Shown here piece after piece: positions 1-6,522 of a stretch of 8,219 nucleotides of DNA (position 1 is the stretch's first letter; each line of letters begins with the position of its first letter). This stretch comes from Bacteroidales bacterium UBA2295 (GTDB lineage Bacteria; Bacteroidota; Bacteroidia; Bacteroidales; Tenuifilaceae), in assembly GCA_002345825.1 (NCBI GenBank), contig DDWD01000110.1, positions 1 to 8,219 of the forward strand, given 5' to 3'. Below the pieces are notes generated by a model. That model was not told where the DNA came from, did no database searches, and was given only the letters and a program-made list of their open reading frames with translations. A program made the translations under genes and the position numbers.

Positions 1-539
1 CCCTCGCGGATTCTCTTCTTCAGCATATCAAAGCCAGCCAGCAATGCCTCGGGACGAGGCATACATCCTGCAACGTAAACATCAACAGGCAAGTAGTAAT
101 CGAGCCTATTAATTGTATTGTAGCTATCCCAATACATTCCGCCGTTGATGGTGCAGCTACCCAGGGCCATTACAAACTTAGGATTTTGCATCTGCTCGTA
201 AGTACGAACAACACGCTTCAGCGTTTTAACCGATAGGTAGCCCGAGATTACGAAAACAGACGATTGGCGAGGAGTAGCACGCCACTGAATACCAAATCGG
301 TACGCATCAAATCGAGGAGTCATTAGCGGACGCATCTCAATGGCACCGCAACCTGTTCCAAATCCAAGCACCCAAAGCGATTCTGAGCGAGCCCAGTTGA
401 GAAACTTCTCAACAATGGGTAAAACGGGCTCATGAACCTTTGGGCGGGCATCACAGAAGTAGTCGTTCATTGGGTCAACCTCAAACGATTCACCCTCTGG
501 GGAGACTACTGTTCTTTTTTCCAATTCGCTTTTGCTCAT
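1..539 (-). CDS. NuoB/MbhJ-like iron-sulfur subunit of an Mbs/Mbh-type complex (C-terminus cut by window edge)
   Basis: This is the small electron-transfer subunit of the complex I/energy-converting hydrogenase family. In relatives it sits on the cytoplasmic face of the NuoH-like subunit and carries the [4Fe-4S] cluster nearest the active site. I translated it by hand from the ATG at 537-539; 179 codons are visible with no stop before the edge. Family landmarks in order are VLGFGTGCGAIEM (57-69), the ALGSCTINGG segment (about 126-134) and DVYVAGCMPRPEAL (about 153-166). Cys are at 29, 64, 129 and 159. NuoB normally has Cys-Cys at the first site, but here it is Cys64-Gly65, so one of four classical cluster ligands is missing. 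There is no Shine-Dalgarno site in the AT-rich 28-base gap after the NuoH-like gene. The family call is secure. Assignment as MbsJ-like rather than NuoB or Ehr is inferred from the operon. Confidence 0.93.
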   Translation of the reverse strand, partial: MSKSELEKRTVVSPEGESFEVDPMNDYFCDARPKVHEPVLPIVEKFLNWARSESLWVLGFGTGCGAIEMRPLMTPRFDAYRFGIQWRATPRQSSVFVISGYLSVKTLKRVVRTYEQMQNPKFVMALGSCTINGGMYWDSYNTINRLDYYLPVDVYVAGCMPRPEALLAGFDMLKKRIRE

Positions 540-567
540 GGTTATGTAGATATTTTAATATTTCAAC

Positions 568-1473
568 TTAGATAAGGAGAATGGCTATTATCCCAAGAAT
601 TAATGGTACACCAAGGAACCAGCGCACGCTCTGATCGACTCTGAAACGGGGGAAAACCACGCCAACAAAAACCGACCACATATAGATTACGAAGGTTTTG
701 ATAATCAGCTCAACCCAACTTGTTGCACCACCGTAAAGGAGGTTCATAAAAAGGATTAGCTTGGCGACGGGGAAAATGGCTCGGTTAAGCTGGAGAACGC
801 CTAGGAATCCCGACTGGTACTCAGTTGGAGGACCCACTGGAATTTCCTGTGGAGCAAGCACAACATCAAAAGGTGCTCTGCCCATTGAGCCAAGGAATGA
901 GAGCATAAGCGCTGCCGTTGCAAAGGGATTGGTCATCATTGTCCACGACATGATTCCACCTTGTTGCGCAGCAACAATTTCGGTAATGCTCAATGTTTGG
1001 TACTGCATTGCAATGGCAATAACCCCGAGGGTAAGCGGTAGTTCAAGCGCTGTAACCTGCGACAATCCCCTTGAAACGCCAATGGCCGAGTGAGGGTGAC
1101 CGCTCTCTCCTGCTCCAAGTGCCATTCCTAGCACTCCAAAGAATTGGAAGTAAAGCACAAGCGTTAAATCACCAGCAAACGAAAAGTTGCCGAATATTGG
1201 CGAGCCAAAAATCACGGGCATAAACATCAACAAGCCGATTCCACCAGTTAGCCTGAACACAGGGCCTAGGAAAAACATTACTCCGTGGGTAACCTGACTA
1301 CGCTTGGCGTGGTTCTTAACTATATCGATGTAAGGTTGATACCATCTGATACCGTATCTTCCACCAACACGAGCCGCAATTTTGGGCATAATACCCTGTA
1401 CAACAAGTCCATAGTTTAGCACTATGAAAATGGTTAGCAGCGCGTACAATATTTTGTCGATACTGAATTCCAT
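568..1473 (-). CDS. NuoH/MbhM-like membrane subunit (respiratory chain subunit 1 family)
   Basis: This 301-residue integral membrane protein has about eight hydrophobic segments. It is the subunit that docks the soluble redox arm to the membrane arm in complex I, MBH and MBS. NuoH-family landmarks are GIRWYQPYIDIVK (41-53), the first cytoplasmic loop GESGHPHSAIGVSRG (122-136) followed by the buried Glu of ALELP (142-146), the segment RAPFDVVLAPQEIPVG (199-214) leading into PPTEYQSG (215-222), and PRFRVDQSVRW (275-285). The EIPVGPPTEY form resembles energy-converting hydrogenase M subunits more than ordinary NuoH, which has EAE-EL-VAGY-like residues here. The ATG directly follows the stop of the 1042-residue pump gene (TAAATG) and has a GGAGG seven bases upstream, so it is probably translationally coupled. 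In MBS, M precedes J as it does here; in MBH it follows L. Confidence 0.93.
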   Translation of the reverse strand: MEFSIDKILYALLTIFIVLNYGLVVQGIMPKIAARVGGRYGIRWYQPYIDIVKNHAKRSQVTHGVMFFLGPVFRLTGGIGLLMFMPVIFGSPIFGNFSFAGDLTLVLYFQFFGVLGMALGAGESGHPHSAIGVSRGLSQVTALELPLTLGVIAIAMQYQTLSITEIVAAQQGGIMSWTMMTNPFATAALMLSFLGSMGRAPFDVVLAPQEIPVGPPTEYQSGFLGVLQLNRAIFPVAKLILFMNLLYGGATSWVELIIKTFVIYMWSVFVGVVFPRFRVDQSVRWFLGVPLILGIIAILLI

Positions 1474-4400
1474 TTAAAATCCTCCAGTAATTAGTATGTA
1501 AGCAAAAAGAACAAATCCAATAATATGAAGTAGGTACGTTTGACCGTTACCATTGTAAATGCTTCTGATTTTATCAGCAATGGCGTGAGCACCATCGCTG
1601 GCCGAATCCCAAAAGTTTGTGATTCCGGGAGCAACCAAAAATCCAACAGCCTTTTTGTAAGGAGCAAAGAAATTGTAAGCAAAATGGGTTGTCTCAGGAC
1701 GGAATGGTCGCTCACCAGCATAGCCAATATTAAACTGCTTAACCTTTTGCGCTTTCCTGTTTATAAGATACAGCCAAGCGAAAACAGTTCCAAATATTGC
1801 GATAACAATAACCATAATAAGTTTACCATTCCAGTAACCATATGGACTCAATGCTAGCTGACCATGCCACTCCAATGCACCCTGAGGAAATATTGGCTTT
1901 AATATTTCGCCAATGGGTTGAAGCAGCGAGCTTGGTAAAGCCGAAAGCACAAACACAACGATTAAAATGATGTACTGAGGAGCCAACATCCAAAATGGAG
2001 CCTCCTTAATTTTGCGATGCTCATCCTTTAGCTGGCCAAGGAAAATGGTATGAATCAACCTAAAGCAGTATAAGAAAGCAACAACACCTGCAAAAAAGGC
2101 TATGCCACCCTGAAAGAACCACCCTTTTTCCATTATGGCGTTGTACATAATCCATTTTCCACCAAATCCGGTAAGAGGAGGTACGCCAGCAATTACGATA
2201 ATTCCGATTAGAACTGAGATAAACGTGAAAGGCATGCTTTTGATAAGGCCGCCCATTTGGTACATGTACTTGGTTTTGGTACGAATTACCACACCACCAA
2301 TGGCAAGGAAAAGAAGCGCCTTAAAAAGGAAGTGCATAATAACCAATGAGATTGCCGCCAGCCATCCAAGGTGCGACATCATGGAAAGGCCAAACAGGGC
2401 GTAGCCCAAAAATCCGATACTTGAGTAGGCGAGTAAACGTTTTGCATCCTCCTGAAAGGCGGCCATCATGTTACCCATAACGGCAGTAAGAACACCAATC
2501 CAGCTAAGAACGTAGAGAAGATCAATACCCCAAAGTGACTGTTGCCCCATGCTCAAGAAAAGTATTACAAGTCCAAACACACCGGCTTTTAGAAGAATGG
2601 CCGATACCATTGGCGAAACATCGGCCTCGGCCTCGGCGTGGGCGCCAGGCAGCCAAATGTGTAAACCTATGGATGCCAGTTTGGTCATAAAGCCAATGGC
2701 CAACAGAGCAAAAATATAAGGAGCATAGAACTGGACATTATTTAGAATATCGAGGCTGATTGTGTTTTGACCAATATGTGCTAGACCGAAACCAGCTAGT
2801 ATTAGGTATGCGCCAGCAACAGAGAAAAGCATATAGCTAAGAGCGTGGGTCATCGATTTTTTACCACGGATAATTAGGAAGTACGAGCCAGCAGTCATTA
2901 GCTCCCAAGCAAAGAAGAAATCGAGCGTTGTTTTGGCCTCAACCAATCCAATTAGTCCAACAAACATCATCATTACCAGCGGATAAAACCCAGTACGTTT
3001 ACCCTTAAATGTATATCCAGCAAGTAGAGTTAAAATACCACCCACCACAAAAATCCCAAAGAAAATGTACCGAAGCGATTGGTACGAATCCATGTGTAAA
3101 TAGAAGTAATACGCCATTGCGCCAATGGCCATGGTATTTTTGATGTACACGGGCAGGAAATCGAGGATAAAAAGAAGGGCAATAAATCCAAGTGCCAAGT
3201 AGTTAAAATTAACCTCTAGCCCCATTTGGGTTGATGTGAAATATCCCAAGGCGTAAGTTGCCAATGCAAAAAGAGTAACGGGTACTATCTTGTGAATTGA
3301 GAGTTTAATTTTTTGCACCTCAACCTCGTCCCACTTAATGGCGTAGCCAAACCAACGGAAAAGGTAGATAGCCTCGAGGAATGAACCAATGAGAATGGCA
3401 GCAAGCAGCACGAATTTTTCCGATTGGGCCAAACTCATTATCAGCTCCCACTTACCAAAGAATGATGGGAAAGGAGGAAATCCGATAAGCGTGAAAATGA
3501 ATGTACCCATAAGAAAAAGGTATAATCTGTTTCCGCGGATTATTCCCCAGTCCTTCAGCTTATCGGCATTAATAATCCCGGCAAGCCAAAACAGACCCGC
3601 TTTTGCAAGGTAATGTGATAGAAGTATGGTGATGGCAATAAATTGAGTATTTATTCCAAGGTATGGCCTAAGTCCCAAGATTGCCATAATTAATCCTATT
3701 TGCCCAAGAGATGAGTAGCCAAGAAGGCGTTGGGTATTTTCTTGCTTAATTCCAAGTAGATTTGAGCCCACAAAAGTGATTACCCCAATTATGGTAATTG
3801 CATTTAGGTAGTTCATATCAAACAAGCCTAAAACCTTGCTAAGCACAAAAATGCCAGCGGTGGCCGATGCTGCAGATATTAGTGCGCCTACACCTGGGTG
3901 AGCACTCTCATAAACATCTAATGCCCATCCGTTGGCAGGGAAAGGTTTTAGCTCGAGAATTACCGAAAGTAAGATCAAGAAAACAGCAACCGAACCGCCC
4001 TTGACGTAAAGCAACGATGCTTGACTAATTAAATCGATGTTGAGCGATCCGCTAAAGTAGTAGGCGAAAATTGTTCCGAGAAGCAGTAATCCCGATATTA
4101 ATCCAGTAGCAATAACATACTTAAAACCAGCGGGTATCGATTTTTTATTGGGAATCATTATGATTAATCCTGCAATGGCGATGCTCTGTATCTCCATGAA
4201 TACAAACAGGTTAAATAGGTCGCGGGTCATCACCATAACATTCAGCCCCATGATAAGGACAAGCAGAACAATCATGATGTTTTTACCAGCTTTTACAAGC
4301 TCGTTGTGCAGATAGATGGCTCCCAAAAAGCCCACTATATTGATCAGCACAATGAAAAACGACTCGCCAAGACCAATTTGGAGATTGATGGAAAAGGGAG

Positions 4401-4602
4401 GTTTAAATCCACCGGTAAAAACTTGAACCGTTTCAGCAGTAGAATTATTCAAAAAATGAATTAACCACATGCCCGATATGGCGGTCATTGCCGCTAGGGC
4501 AATGTACACCAACGACAGTGAAAGTTTTTCCCTCTTTCCTAAAAATCCTAGCGCAAAGGCAACGCCCAGCGCAATAGCAACAATGTATATTGGACTTACC
4601 AT
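1474..4602 (-). CDS. Tandem MrpD/NuoN-like ion-pump protein (H-H' fusion with MbhI-like tail)
   Basis: This 1042-residue membrane protein contains two full antiporter-like units of the Proton_antipo_M family, each normally a separate protein of about 500 residues. Unit 1 (about 1-480) has the TM5 Glu in FVFMEIQS (E137), the broken-helix Lys in LELKPFPANGW (K219), QRLLGYSS (291-298), HYLAKAGLF (K334) and GFPPFPSFFGKW (374-385). Unit 2 (about 490-945) repeats the pattern: FFAWEL (E567), MTKLASIGLHIWLPGAH (K641), DAKRLLAYSS (719-728), HFLFKALLF (K761) and GVPPLTGFGGKW (806-817). Both units therefore keep the charged residues of the ion path. After 950 comes a polar stretch with YAGERPFRPE (961-970), then a final hydrophobic helix (about 1022-1041), resembling the lateral-helix/anchor role of MbhI. 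The start overlaps the mrpC stop by 7 bases. No stop or frameshift lies between the units, so the fusion looks genuine. Confidence 0.93.
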   Translation of the reverse strand: MVSPIYIVAIALGVAFALGFLGKREKLSLSLVYIALAAMTAISGMWLIHFLNNSTAETVQVFTGGFKPPFSINLQIGLGESFFIVLINIVGFLGAIYLHNELVKAGKNIMIVLLVLIMGLNVMVMTRDLFNLFVFMEIQSIAIAGLIIMIPNKKSIPAGFKYVIATGLISGLLLLGTIFAYYFSGSLNIDLISQASLLYVKGGSVAVFLILLSVILELKPFPANGWALDVYESAHPGVGALISAASATAGIFVLSKVLGLFDMNYLNAITIIGVITFVGSNLLGIKQENTQRLLGYSSLGQIGLIMAILGLRPYLGINTQFIAITILLSHYLAKAGLFWLAGIINADKLKDWGIIRGNRLYLFLMGTFIFTLIGFPPFPSFFGKWELIMSLAQSEKFVLLAAILIGSFLEAIYLFRWFGYAIKWDEVEVQKIKLSIHKIVPVTLFALATYALGYFTSTQMGLEVNFNYLALGFIALLFILDFLPVYIKNTMAIGAMAYYFYLHMDSYQSLRYIFFGIFVVGGILTLLAGYTFKGKRTGFYPLVMMMFVGLIGLVEAKTTLDFFFAWELMTAGSYFLIIRGKKSMTHALSYMLFSVAGAYLILAGFGLAHIGQNTISLDILNNVQFYAPYIFALLAIGFMTKLASIGLHIWLPGAHAEAEADVSPMVSAILLKAGVFGLVILFLSMGQQSLWGIDLLYVLSWIGVLTAVMGNMMAAFQEDAKRLLAYSSIGFLGYALFGLSMMSHLGWLAAISLVIMHFLFKALLFLAIGGVVIRTKTKYMYQMGGLIKSMPFTFISVLIGIIVIAGVPPLTGFGGKWIMYNAIMEKGWFFQGGIAFFAGVVAFLYCFRLIHTIFLGQLKDEHRKIKEAPFWMLAPQYIILIVVFVLSALPSSLLQPIGEILKPIFPQGALEWHGQLALSPYGYWNGKLIMVIVIAIFGTVFAWLYLINRKAQKVKQFNIGYAGERPFRPETTHFAYNFFAPYKKAVGFLVAPGITNFWDSASDGAHAIADKIRSIYNGNGQTYLLHIIGFVLFAYILITGGF
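1481..1485 (-). promoter_or_regulatory. Shine-Dalgarno site for the NuoH-like gene
   Basis: On the minus strand this reads GGAGG, seven bases before the ATG at 1473. It lies inside the last codons of the upstream pump gene, where it encodes Gly-Gly. It fixes the start of the NuoH-like gene and suggests termination-reinitiation coupling across TAAATG. Confidence 0.75.
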
Positions 4603-4970
4603 TTTAAATCGGTATATGAGTTAATATCCAACGATTTTTTCTCTTTGTACATCCTTAGCACGTAGGTTAGCATTAGCGCCGTAACTCCTAGTCCGATAAC
4701 AATAGATGTAAGCACAAGTGCCTGAGGTAAAGGATCGGCAACCAGATTTCCGGCGTTTGCCATATCAACAGCCTTATCTAATATGGGGGCTGTGCTATTT
4801 TTGATGTACGATATGCTAACAATTGCGATGTTAAGCCCAGTGGTGAATAGGCTAAATCCGATCACAATTTTTATGAGATTTCTTTGGGTAAGCATGCCCC
4901 AAACGCCAATTACCAGTAGCATAAAACCTGTGAACATGGCAATAAATTCCAATGTAAAATACTGTGTCAT
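4596..4970 (-). CDS. mrpC: MrpC/MbhG (NuoK-like) subunit
   Basis: This small 124-residue membrane protein has three hydrophobic helices and is homologous to complex I NuoK. In Mrp antiporters and Mbh/Mbs complexes it sits next to the MrpD-like pump in the ion-translocating membrane module. Family signatures are the first two helices with GMLTQRNLIKIVIGFSL (25-41) and GLNI (45-48), then ADPLPQALVLTSIVIGLG (78-95), the typical MrpC segment in which a PLPQALVLTAIVI-like motif opens the third helix. The length agrees with the family (about 110-125). The start codon is two bases after the stop of the preceding MbhE-F gene, and the end overlaps the next gene by 7 bases (ATGGTAA). No Shine-Dalgarno site is visible. 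Confidence 0.93.
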   Translation of the reverse strand: MTQYFTLEFIAMFTGFMLLVIGVWGMLTQRNLIKIVIGFSLFTTGLNIAIVSISYIKNSTAPILDKAVDMANAGNLVADPLPQALVLTSIVIGLGVTALMLTYVLRMYKEKKSLDINSYTDLKW

Positions 4971-4972
4971 GG

Positions 4973-5674
4973 TTACTTTTCGTTTTGGGTTTCCTTAAGT
5001 GAGTCGAGAATATTGGTGAGCTCCGAGCCCACCTTCAGGCCAATTAACACATATATAATTGGTATAGCCCCTGCGCTAATCAGCGTTCCGAAATTGCCGA
5101 GAGGTAAAATTCTGTTGTCAAGAAAACCAGCAGCCAGAAGCACACCTAATACGCCAATGATTATAAAGCCAACACCCGAAATTGACTCGAGAAAGGCAAG
5201 CAGTTTGTGGTTAAACTTCACGTTAGGTTTTGCCATAATCATTAAAACCATTCCCGTGGCAATTACAGCACCACCCTGAAAACCACCGCCGGGGGTTAGG
5301 TGGCCATTCATGAAGATGTACACCCCAAGCATAAATATTGTTGGAACCAGAAGAGTGGAGGCCGTAACCAGAATCTCGCTAGTTTTACGCAGCGACGTTT
5401 CCCTCTTGTCATCCCTATTGTTCACCTTTAGGAAAAAGCCCACAATGGCGGCTGCAAGAAAAAGTATGGTAACCTCGCCAAGCGTATCGAATCCACGGTA
5501 GGTAACCACCACAGCAGCTACCAAGTTGGCGGCTCCCACCTCGGCAGCTCCATGTTCTGCGTAATGCCTAGCCAGGGGGTTAAGCTCCTCGCTTCCCTTA
5601 AAATTTATTAGAAGGCTGCTGATTATTGCAACAAAGCCAACTAGTATAAGTAGTATTAATCCCTTCTTAATCAT
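4973..5674 (-). CDS. Fused MbhE-MbhF (MrpA C-terminal/MrpB-like) subunit
   Basis: I place the start at the ATG at 5672-5674, giving 233 residues (MIKKGLILLI...). The frame is open upstream to an ATG at 5734, but that would add a polar leader buried in the preceding gene. The chosen start overlaps that gene's stop by 8 bases, as is usual in this operon. The N-terminal part has VVVTYRGFDTLGEVTI (55-70), the hallmark of MbhE and of the MrpA C-terminal region. The second part (about 98-233) has GHLTPGGGFQGGAV (124-137), the hallmark of MrpB/MbhF, within four hydrophobic helices. These are separate genes (mbhE, mbhF) in the archaeal hydrogenase operon, so this is a two-domain fusion. Its role is a structural part of the Na+/H+ translocation module. 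No catalytic centre is expected. Confidence 0.9.
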   Translation of the reverse strand: MIKKGLILLILVGFVAIISSLLINFKGSEELNPLARHYAEHGAAEVGAANLVAAVVVTYRGFDTLGEVTILFLAAAIVGFFLKVNNRDDKRETSLRKTSEILVTASTLLVPTIFMLGVYIFMNGHLTPGGGFQGGAVIATGMVLMIMAKPNVKFNHKLLAFLESISGVGFIIIGVLGVLLAAGFLDNRILPLGNFGTLISAGAIPIIYVLIGLKVGSELTNILDSLKETQNEK

Positions 5675-5909
5675 TTGATTGTCGAATTTTATTGAGAACG
5701 TAGAAGAAGATAATAGTGGTAAGTCCGCTACCAATTGACGCTTCGGTCATGGCAACATCGGGCGCTGCTAAAAGCAGAAATAGAACCGAAGCAAATAGCC
5801 CCACAACGCCCGTTGCAATAATGGCTACCTTAAGGTTTTTGTGATATATTGCCACTGCGGCCAACACCAGTATAACCAAACCTAGGAAGATGGCTAAAAC
5901 TATACTCAT
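5667..5909 (-). CDS. mbhD: MbhD-like subunit (DUF4040, MrpA-derived)
   Basis: This 80-residue protein has three hydrophobic helices and corresponds to a C-terminal piece of MrpA and to MbhD of the archaeal hydrogenase. The signature is LLAAPDVAMTEASIGSGLTT (46-65), containing Asp51 and the Thr-Glu pair at 55-56 that recur in this family (DVAxTEAxxGxGL). A Lys in the preceding loop (IYHKNLK, 21-27) is also typical. It probably belongs to the ion-conducting interface between the MrpB/C-like subunits and the MrpEFG group. Its ATG overlaps the mrpG stop as ATGA and is preceded by AGGAGG with seven-base spacing. Its own end overlaps the next start by 8 bases. The long N-terminal pump domain of MrpA is absent, as expected for Mbh/Mbs-type operons rather than free-standing Mrp antiporters. 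Confidence 0.9.
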   Translation of the reverse strand: MSIVLAIFLGLVILVLAAVAIYHKNLKVAIIATGVVGLFASVLFLLLAAPDVAMTEASIGSGLTTIIFFYVLNKIRQSND

Positions 5910-6262
5910 TGGTTATCCTCCTGTTCGTTTAATTGGTTATCGATTTGTTCCTCAAGCATATCGGTAATAGTTTTCTGCGAAAGTTTTATGCCTCTGTGGT
6001 GAGCTGCGCGAGCAATTACGTTTGATGATACGGGATTTGTGATCACCACAAAAACTATTATAACAAGCAGTTTCCAAAACCATCCCTCGTTGATCATGGC
6101 AAGGCCAATGAGGCTAAGCATGGTTCCCAGGGTTGATGCCTTTGTTCCGGTTTGAATTCGGTTAAAGAGGTCGGGCATACGAACAAGACCTAGTCCACCC
6201 AAAAAGATGAACACCGAACCGATTAGGGTAATTATTGCCCCTACTAATTTTACTGTTTCCAT
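5906..6262 (-). CDS. mrpG: MrpG/MbhC subunit
   Basis: This 118-residue protein has three hydrophobic helices and belongs to the MnhG/MrpG family, part of the small-subunit cluster of Na+/H+ antiporters and of Mbh/Mbs complexes. Landmarks are GLVRMPDLFNRI (25-36) and TGTKASTLG (38-46), matching the family pattern G-x-x-R-x-P-D-x-x-x-R, then T-K-A-x-T-L-G, and TNPVSSNVIARAAHHRG (75-91) at the end of the third helix. The C-terminal tail (about 92-118) is hydrophilic, acidic and Gln-rich, and longer than in short MrpG proteins. It probably lies in the cytoplasm. The start overlaps the mrpF stop by one base (TAATG). The only Shine-Dalgarno-like sequence is a G-rich AGGGGG just upstream. Confidence 0.92.
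   Translation of the reverse strand: METVKLVGAIITLIGSVFIFLGGLGLVRMPDLFNRIQTGTKASTLGTMLSLIGLAMINEGWFWKLLVIIVFVVITNPVSSNVIARAAHHRGIKLSQKTITDMLEEQIDNQLNEQEDNQ
5917..5922 (-). promoter_or_regulatory. Shine-Dalgarno site for the MbhD-like gene
   Basis: On the minus strand this reads AGGAGG, seven bases before the ATG at 5909. It is embedded in the final Gln-Glu-Asp codons of mrpG and is the strongest ribosome-binding site in the operon. It supports the short 80-residue reading of the MbhD-like gene. Confidence 0.75.
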
Positions 6263-6522
6263 TACAGCCCCCTTTCTATATATCGTGCAATAACCACAAC
6301 GCTAAGGAAACTCAACAAAGCGTACACCAGCGCAACATCGAGGTAAATTACCCTACCCGCAAAATGGGCTATTAGCCCAATAATTGAAACCGATATTATG
6401 GTCATTATATCAAAAGAAATAACCCTATCGGTAATATCCGGCCCCTTAATAAATCGGTAAACCGAAAAAATGATACCGAGCATCATGAGCACTCCGGCCA
6501 CAATCAGAATATTATTAACCAT
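6262..6522 (-). CDS. mrpF: MrpF/MbhB subunit
   Basis: I start this gene at the ATG at 6520-6522, giving 86 residues. The longer open frame to 6585 adds a basic, non-membrane leader lying wholly within mrpE and would miss the GGAGG located six bases before the chosen ATG. The protein has three hydrophobic helices. After the first helix comes the MrpF signature RFIKGPDITDRVISFD (23-38), which has the family pattern of Gly-Pro then Asp-Arg-Val and a buried Asp. The last helix contains YLDVALVYALLSFL (60-73). In Na+/H+ antiporters MrpF is a small subunit needed for assembly and for bile salt or sodium efflux; here it is taken to be part of the same membrane module in a larger redox complex. It overlaps mrpE by 8 bases and mrpG by 1. 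Confidence 0.93.
   Translation of the reverse strand: MVNNILIVAGVLMMLGIIFSVYRFIKGPDITDRVISFDIMTIISVSIIGLIAHFAGRVIYLDVALVYALLSFLSVVVIARYIERGL

Noticed and set aside
761..1093. Plus-strand open frames opposite the membrane genes (here and at 1540-1857, 2135-2404, 3389-3613, 5013-5279 and 6470-6742)
   Set aside because: They lie antisense to well-supported family genes. Their peptides show no family motifs and reflect the codon pattern of the real strand.
2621..2638. Hexamer TCGGCC repeated three times inside the pump gene
   Set aside because: It encodes the Ala-Glu-Ala-Glu-Ala-Asp stretch after IWLPGAH in frame. It is explained by codon choice for that loop and shows no sign of instability or regulation.
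5675..5734. Longer N-terminus for the MbhE-F fusion (start at 5734)
   Set aside because: It would add 20 residues lying inside the MbhD-like gene and lacking membrane character. The ATG at 5674 begins directly before the first hydrophobic helix with the overlap typical of this operon.
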